Assembly: GCA_963703145.1 (NCBI GenBank)
Contig: OY969793.1
Location: 3,720,001-3,784,000 of the forward strand
DNA: 64,000 nucleotides
Origin: Bog-756 sp963703145
Lineage (GTDB): Bacteria; Actinomycetota; Acidimicrobiia; Acidimicrobiales; RAAP-2
Reading direction: 5' to 3'
This document shows, piece after piece, positions 59,950-64,000 of this stretch. The notes beneath the pieces are model-generated. The model had not been told where the DNA came from. It saw only the letters and a program-made list of their open reading frames with translations, and ran no database searches. Position numbers and translations under genes: made by a program. How positions within the stretch are numbered: the first letter of the stretch is position 1; each line of letters begins with the position of its first letter.

Positions 59950-61103
59950 CGGGCCAGCAGTCCTCGGGCGATCACGAGACGCTGGATCTCGTTGGTTCCC
60001 TCACCGATGACCATGAGCGGGGCATCGCGGTAGTAGCGCTCGACGGGAAGATCGGTGGTGTAGCCGATCCCACCGTGGATCCGCATGGATTCGGTGGCCA
60101 GCTCGAGCGCGGTCTCGCTGGCGAACAGCTTGGCCATGCCGGCTTCCACATCGCAACGGAGACCGGCGGCCTTGCGCTCGGCCGCGTCCTTGGTGAGCAA
60201 CCGGGCGGCCTGGAGGCGGGTTGCCATGTCGGCCAGCTTGAGCTGGATGGCCTGGTGTTCGCCGATGGGCTTGCCGAACGTCTCCCGCTGCGCGGCGTAG
60301 CGCAGAGCAGCATCGAAGGCGGCCCGGGCCACCCCTACGGCACGGGAGGCGATGTTGATCCGGCCGATCTCGAGCACTCCGAGGATCTGGGGGAGCCCGC
60401 GCCCCGCCTGTCCGATGAGGTTGGCGGCGGGGATGCGGTGGTCGGAGTAAGTCATCTCCACGGTCTCGACACCCCGGTAGCCGAGCTTGCCGACGTTCTT
60501 GCTCACCGAGATGCCCTCGAACTGGGGCCCCGGCTCTTTTTCGACGACGAATGCGGAGATCCCCGCGTCCGTGCGGGCGGCCAGGGCCACGAGGCCGGAG
60601 CGCTCGCCATTGGTGACCCACGCCTTGGTGCCGTTGAGGACGTACTCGTCACCATCGCGGGTCGCCCGACAGGAGATGTTGCGGGTGTCACTGCCGGCAT
60701 CGGGCTCGGAGAGGGAGAGGGCTCCGCGTCGGTCTCCTGCCGCCAGGCCGGGGAGCCACCGCTGCTGTTGGTCCTCACTCCCGTGGGCCATGATCAAGGT
60801 GGCGGCCATGGTGTGGGTGTTGATGATGCCAGTCAGGCTCATCCAGCCGTACGCCAGTTCCTCGATGACACCGATGTAGGTGAGCAGGTCGAGACCCAGT
60901 CCGCCGAAGCGCTCGGGGATGGTGACACCGAACAGTCCGAGCTCACGCATCTGGGCCACGATCTCGGCGGGGAAGCGGTCCGCGTGCTCCATCTCCGTGG
61001 CCACCGGGATCACCTCGTTGGCCACGAACCGGCGCACGGTCTCGACGATCTCGCGTCGCACGTCTGGGTCGGTGGCGATCGGGCTGGGCACCGGCTCGGC
61101 CAT
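59934..61103 (-). CDS. Acyl-CoA dehydrogenase
   Basis: A 389-residue classic acyl-CoA dehydrogenase: LSEPDAGSDTRN (flavin loop), LNGTKAWVTNG, SVSKNVGKLGYRGVETVEM, GKPIGEHQAIQLKLADMATR, RIHGGIGYT and the base motif GEGTNEIQRLVIARGLL with the catalytic Glu. It differs from the other FadE genes in this window, which lack that Glu. It stands alone and divergent from the ligase at 61158 (54 bases apart). Confidence 0.94.
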   Translation of the reverse strand: MAEPVPSPIATDPDVRREIVETVRRFVANEVIPVATEMEHADRFPAEIVAQMRELGLFGVTIPERFGGLGLDLLTYIGVIEELAYGWMSLTGIINTHTMAATLIMAHGSEDQQQRWLPGLAAGDRRGALSLSEPDAGSDTRNISCRATRDGDEYVLNGTKAWVTNGERSGLVALAARTDAGISAFVVEKEPGPQFEGISVSKNVGKLGYRGVETVEMTYSDHRIPAANLIGQAGRGLPQILGVLEIGRINIASRAVGVARAAFDAALRYAAQRETFGKPIGEHQAIQLKLADMATRLQAARLLTKDAAERKAAGLRCDVEAGMAKLFASETALELATESMRIHGGIGYTTDLPVERYYRDAPLMVIGEGTNEIQRLVIARGLLARQRSS

Positions 61104-61157
61104 GGATGAGAACCATACATCCTCTCCATGTTGACGTCGATCTCATGAGCGAGAAGA

Positions 61158-62690
61158 ATGTTTCCGATGGCTGCCGCTCTGATGCATCATGCGCTCGAGC
61201 AGGCTGCAGCCCGATTCGGCGACCGCGATGCGGTGCGGGCGGGTAATGAACGCTGGTCGTTCCGTGACCTCGACGACCTCAGCAGCGGGTTCGCCCGGCA
61301 CCTGGTGACGAGCGGCGTGGCGACGGGCGACCGGGTGGTGCTCATGACGTCGAACCGGCCGGAGTTCGTGGTCGCCGTGAACGCGATCAGCAAGGCCGGA
61401 GCCGCCGCGGTGCTGGTGAGCCCGGCCTGGAAGTCGGTCGAGGTTGGGCACGTACTGGAGCTCACCCGACCGGTCCATGCGGTGAGCGACGGAGCGGCAA
61501 CCGAGCTCCTCACCGGACTCCTCGGCGAGGACCGGGTCACCGATCTGGATTCGTTGCCCCGGATCGATGCGTCACCGGGAGCCGACGGCAACCGTCTGTC
61601 AGTGCCCGATGTCAGCGACATCGCCGAGGCGGTGCTGGTGTTCAGCTCGGGGACGACTGGGCTCCCAAAGGCCGTCCGGCACACCCACCGCTCCATCGGC
61701 TGCGGCACCATCCACTGGTGCCAGACGCTGGACCTCGGCCCTGATGACCGGTTCCAGGTGGCCACGCCGCCGTCGCACATCCTTGGCCTGCTGAATCTGT
61801 TGGCCGCCGCCCAGGCCGGGGCGACGGTTCGGTTGCACCGCCGCTTCGACCTCGAGGAGGTCCTGCACCGCATCGAGGACGAGAAGATGACCCTCGAGAT
61901 GGCCGTGGCGCCCATCGCTCTGGCCCTGGCCAACTTTCCGAACCTCGAGGACTTCGACCTGTCCTCGCTCCGGTACATCATGTGGGGAGCGACCCCGGTG
62001 ACCGAGCGGGTGGCGGCCGTCGTTACCGAGCGGACCGGCGTTCGCTGGCTCCCCGCTTACGGGGCCAGTGAGGTGCCGGTCATCGCCGTCAACCCGGTCC
62101 ATGATCCGTCGGCCTGGCGGCTTGACTCCGCCGGGCTACCCCCTGAGGGAGTCCAGCTCCGAGTCTGCGACCTCGAGTCCGGTGCCATCCTCCCTCCCGG
62201 TGACACCGGGGAGATCCAGGTCCTCAGCCCCTCGGTGATGGCCGGCTACCTGCCCGAAGAGGCCAGCGCGGCCGCCTTCGCCGACGGCTGGTACCGCACT
62301 GGGGACGTGGGCTGGCTGGAGCCCGAGGGGTGGGTCCATCTCACCGATCGCTCGAAGGAGATGATCAAGGTGAACGGATTCCAGGTGGCCCCGGCCGAGA
62401 TCGAGGGCGTGCTCCACGGCCACCAGTCGGTCCTCGATTGTGCCGTGTTCGGGCTGGTGGACGAGTCGGCCGGCGAAGTGCCGGTGGCGGCGGTACAGCT
62501 CGATCCCGACCACCCGGTCACCGAGGGCGAACTCCAGGAATTGGTGGCCGAATCGCTCGCCACCTACAAGCACCTCCACCACGTCGTCATCGTGCAGACC
62601 ATCCCGAGACTGCCTTCGGGAAAGGTGCTCCGCCGCACGCTCCGTGACGAATGGACCCCGCGACTGACTGGAACCGAGGCGGCCGGCTGA
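61158..62690 (+). CDS. AMP-forming acyl-CoA synthetase
   Basis: A 510-residue ligase: VLVFSSGTTGLPKAVRHTHRS (P-loop), PPSHILGLLNLLA, AYGASEVPV, WYRTGDVGWLEP, the hinge DRSKEMIKVNGFQVAPAEIE and the catalytic Lys in SGKVLRR. A typical cyclohexanecarboxylate/4-coumarate-like ligase. ATG 61158 or 61167. It overlaps the FadE gene by 1 nt (TGATG), so ligase, FadE, FadE form an operon activating and dehydrogenating an acid. Confidence 0.93.
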   Translation: MFPMAAALMHHALEQAAARFGDRDAVRAGNERWSFRDLDDLSSGFARHLVTSGVATGDRVVLMTSNRPEFVVAVNAISKAGAAAVLVSPAWKSVEVGHVLELTRPVHAVSDGAATELLTGLLGEDRVTDLDSLPRIDASPGADGNRLSVPDVSDIAEAVLVFSSGTTGLPKAVRHTHRSIGCGTIHWCQTLDLGPDDRFQVATPPSHILGLLNLLAAAQAGATVRLHRRFDLEEVLHRIEDEKMTLEMAVAPIALALANFPNLEDFDLSSLRYIMWGATPVTERVAAVVTERTGVRWLPAYGASEVPVIAVNPVHDPSAWRLDSAGLPPEGVQLRVCDLESGAILPPGDTGEIQVLSPSVMAGYLPEEASAAAFADGWYRTGDVGWLEPEGWVHLTDRSKEMIKVNGFQVAPAEIEGVLHGHQSVLDCAVFGLVDESAGEVPVAAVQLDPDHPVTEGELQELVAESLATYKHLHHVVIVQTIPRLPSGKVLRRTLRDEWTPRLTGTEAAG

Positions 62691-63730
62691 TGGACGTCCG
62701 ACTCTCACCCGAGCACGAGGCGTTGCGTGCCTCCGCGGCCCAGATCGTCGACCGGCTCGGACCGCGTGCTGTGGCGAACCTCGCCGATCCGGAGCGGGCC
62801 GAGAAGCTGGAGGCGGCCGTCGCCGCGGCTGGATGGAGGGAGCTGCGAGCTCCCGAGGACGACGGAGCACCACTCGCCTCCGGTGTCGAGACCGCCATCG
62901 TGGCGGAGGAACTGGGCCGCCGGCTGGCCGACTCCCCGTTCCTCGGACCGACGCTGGCTGCCGAACTGAGGCGTCTGGCCGGTCAACCGGCGGCCAGCGC
63001 GGCCGAGACAGTCGCCCTGGGATCGTCACTCGTCGACCTGGCCGTCGCGGCCGACGGCGTTCCTGTCGAGGCACTGGCCCTGGACGCGCGCGATGCCGCG
63101 GTCGCCCTCGTTCTGGTGCCCGACGGTTCGGCTCATCGACTGGCCCACACCCGGCTGTCAGACCCCGAGATCCGTACCGATCTCACCCGCCCGGTGGCGA
63201 TGACGTCGTCGCCGGCGATGGTGCTGGGCGACCTGAGCGGCGGCGGATGTCTGACCGCAGAGGACCTCGAGCGGTGGACGGCGTTGGGACTGGCCCTCAC
63301 CTGCGCCGACCTGGTGGGAACCATGCGGGGAGCAGTCGAGCTCACCGTGGAGTACGCCAAGTCTCGCCAACAGTTCGGCCATCCCGTCGGCTCGTTCCAG
63401 GCTGTCCAGCACCTCCTGGCCGACGCCTACGTGCTGGCAGAGGGCTCGGCCAGCGTGGCACGCCACGCCGCGTGGGCCGTCGACGCACTGCCGGCCGGGG
63501 CCGCCCTGGCGGCGGGTGCGCTGGCCAAGGCCTACTGCGCCCGCGCAGCGCGGACCGTGTGCGAGACGTCGATCCAGGTGCACGGCGGTATCGGCAACAC
63601 CTGGGAGTGCCTGGCCCACGTCTACCTCCGGCGGGCGCTGGTCTCTGGTGCGGTGCTGGGCGGGACCGGCACCAGTCTGCAGCGAGTGCTCGCCCATCAC
63701 GGGATCGGAGACGACCATGGACTTCGGTGA
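62690..63730 (+). CDS. Acyl-CoA dehydrogenase, small subunit-like (FadE)
   Basis: A 346-residue ACAD (DVRLSPEHEALRASAAQI start) with a shortened beta domain, YAKSRQQFGHPVGSFQAVQH and SIQVHGGIGNTWECLAHVYLRRALV. No classic base Glu. It overlaps the preceding ligase by 1 nt and the next FadE by 14 nt, so a heteromeric pair is likely, as at 30236 and 49198. Confidence 0.9.
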   Translation: MDVRLSPEHEALRASAAQIVDRLGPRAVANLADPERAEKLEAAVAAAGWRELRAPEDDGAPLASGVETAIVAEELGRRLADSPFLGPTLAAELRRLAGQPAASAAETVALGSSLVDLAVAADGVPVEALALDARDAAVALVLVPDGSAHRLAHTRLSDPEIRTDLTRPVAMTSSPAMVLGDLSGGGCLTAEDLERWTALGLALTCADLVGTMRGAVELTVEYAKSRQQFGHPVGSFQAVQHLLADAYVLAEGSASVARHAAWAVDALPAGAALAAGALAKAYCARAARTVCETSIQVHGGIGNTWECLAHVYLRRALVSGAVLGGTGTSLQRVLAHHGIGDDHGLR

Positions 63731-64000
63731 CTCGCCCGAGGAGGCAGCGTTCCGCCTTCGGCTCCGCGAATGGCTCGAGGAGAACGACCCGGGCCTTCCC
63801 GCCTCGTCGACCGATGATGCCTACTGGGCGGGGCAGGCCGCCTGGCACCAAGCGCTCTACGACGGTGGCTTCTTTGGAACCACCTGGCCCGAGGAGATCG
63901 GCGGCAGCGGCCTTCCGGCCGTCTACGACGTGATCGTCGACGAGGAGCTGGCAGCGGCCGGAGCGCCACCGCGTCCCAGCCTCGGCTATCTGGTCGAGGG
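63717..64000 (+). CDS. Acyl-CoA dehydrogenase, large subunit-like, cut by the window end
   Basis: The first 94 codons only: ATG 63717, then MDFGDSPEEAAFRLRLREWL, a helical N-terminus, GFFGTTWPEEIGGSGLP (the conserved WPxxxGG of the large FadE type) and EELAAAGAPPRPS. The gene continues beyond the window. It overlaps the preceding FadE, the third such small/large pair here. Confidence 0.88.
   Translation, partial: MDFGDSPEEAAFRLRLREWLEENDPGLPASSTDDAYWAGQAAWHQALYDGGFFGTTWPEEIGGSGLPAVYDVIVDEELAAAGAPPRPSLGYLVE

Noticed and set aside
1..64000. tRNA, rRNA, CRISPR arrays, riboswitches, integrases or transposases
   Set aside because: I looked for cloverleaf-like sequences in the intergenic regions, direct repeats with spacers and recombinase motifs, and saw none. 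A covariance-model search could still find a small RNA.

Overview
The window looks like a chromosomal segment of a high-GC actinobacterium, most likely from the class Acidimicrobiia or a close relative. This is an inference from several signs: a cytoplasmic membrane protein opening with the GWWxASDGxWYPP motif at 18683, F420-dependent (LLM-class) oxidoreductases, a large set of acyl-CoA dehydrogenases, CaiB/BaiF CoA-transferases and cytochromes P450, many GTG starts, and 1-11 nt overlaps between operon genes. No rRNA, tRNA, CRISPR array, transposase, integrase or phage gene was seen.

Layout. 0-2 kb: four small hypothetical proteins. 2.1-7.3 kb: a cytochrome c oxidase operon (cupredoxin-like protein, subunit II, a 32-codon ORF, subunit I, subunit III) followed by a TlpA-like thioredoxin. 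7.5-9.7 kb: glycerate kinase and an aldo/keto reductase. 9.7-11.4 kb: an XRE regulator and a ClpP-like protein that has lost all three catalytic residues, divergent from an intact ClpP. 11.4-15.1 kb: Zn-alcohol dehydrogenase, VOC and LLM operon, and a second aldo/keto reductase. 15.1-20.1 kb: ArsR/AHSA1 pair, an unknown 418-residue protein, a DUF4190-like protein, and a TesB/DUF427 pair. 20.3-22.5 kb: a P450 and an HSL-type esterase. 22.9-28.6 kb: a small secreted protein, then a branched-chain amino-acid-type ABC importer (fused LivHM, LivG, LivF, substrate-binding protein). 28.9-32.8 kb: epoxide hydrolase, an acyl-CoA dehydrogenase pair and a 3Fe-4S ferredoxin.

33.0-40.0 kb is a compact catabolic cluster. 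An amidohydrolase and a TetR regulator read right; a P450, an LLM oxidoreductase, an aldehyde dehydrogenase and a VOC protein read left. Each arm starts with the same 40-bp promoter block (37/40 identical, 17-bp spacer), the same Shine-Dalgarno and a related mini-ORF. 40.2-54.4 kb holds beta-oxidation-type genes (SDRs, enoyl-CoA hydratase, CaiB, acyl-CoA dehydrogenases, aldehyde dehydrogenase, thiolase) and an N-acyl-D-amino-acid deacylase. Between 37 and 53 kb I count nine apparent +1 insertions plus one nonsense codon. 54.5-57.1 kb: an SDR, a P450 and remnants of an aldehyde dehydrogenase and an amidohydrolase, which look like a decayed second copy of the 33-40 kb cluster. 57.1-64 kb: FadD3-like and second acyl-CoA synthetases, CaiB and three acyl-CoA dehydrogenases (the last cut by the window end).

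Together the accessory genes describe uptake of a carboxylated or hydrophobic substrate, oxidation by P450/ferredoxin and alcohol/aldehyde dehydrogenases, CoA activation and beta-oxidation. The substrate cannot be read from sequence; FadD3 likeness and adjacent FadE pairs make a terpenoid or steroid-like compound a reasonable guess.
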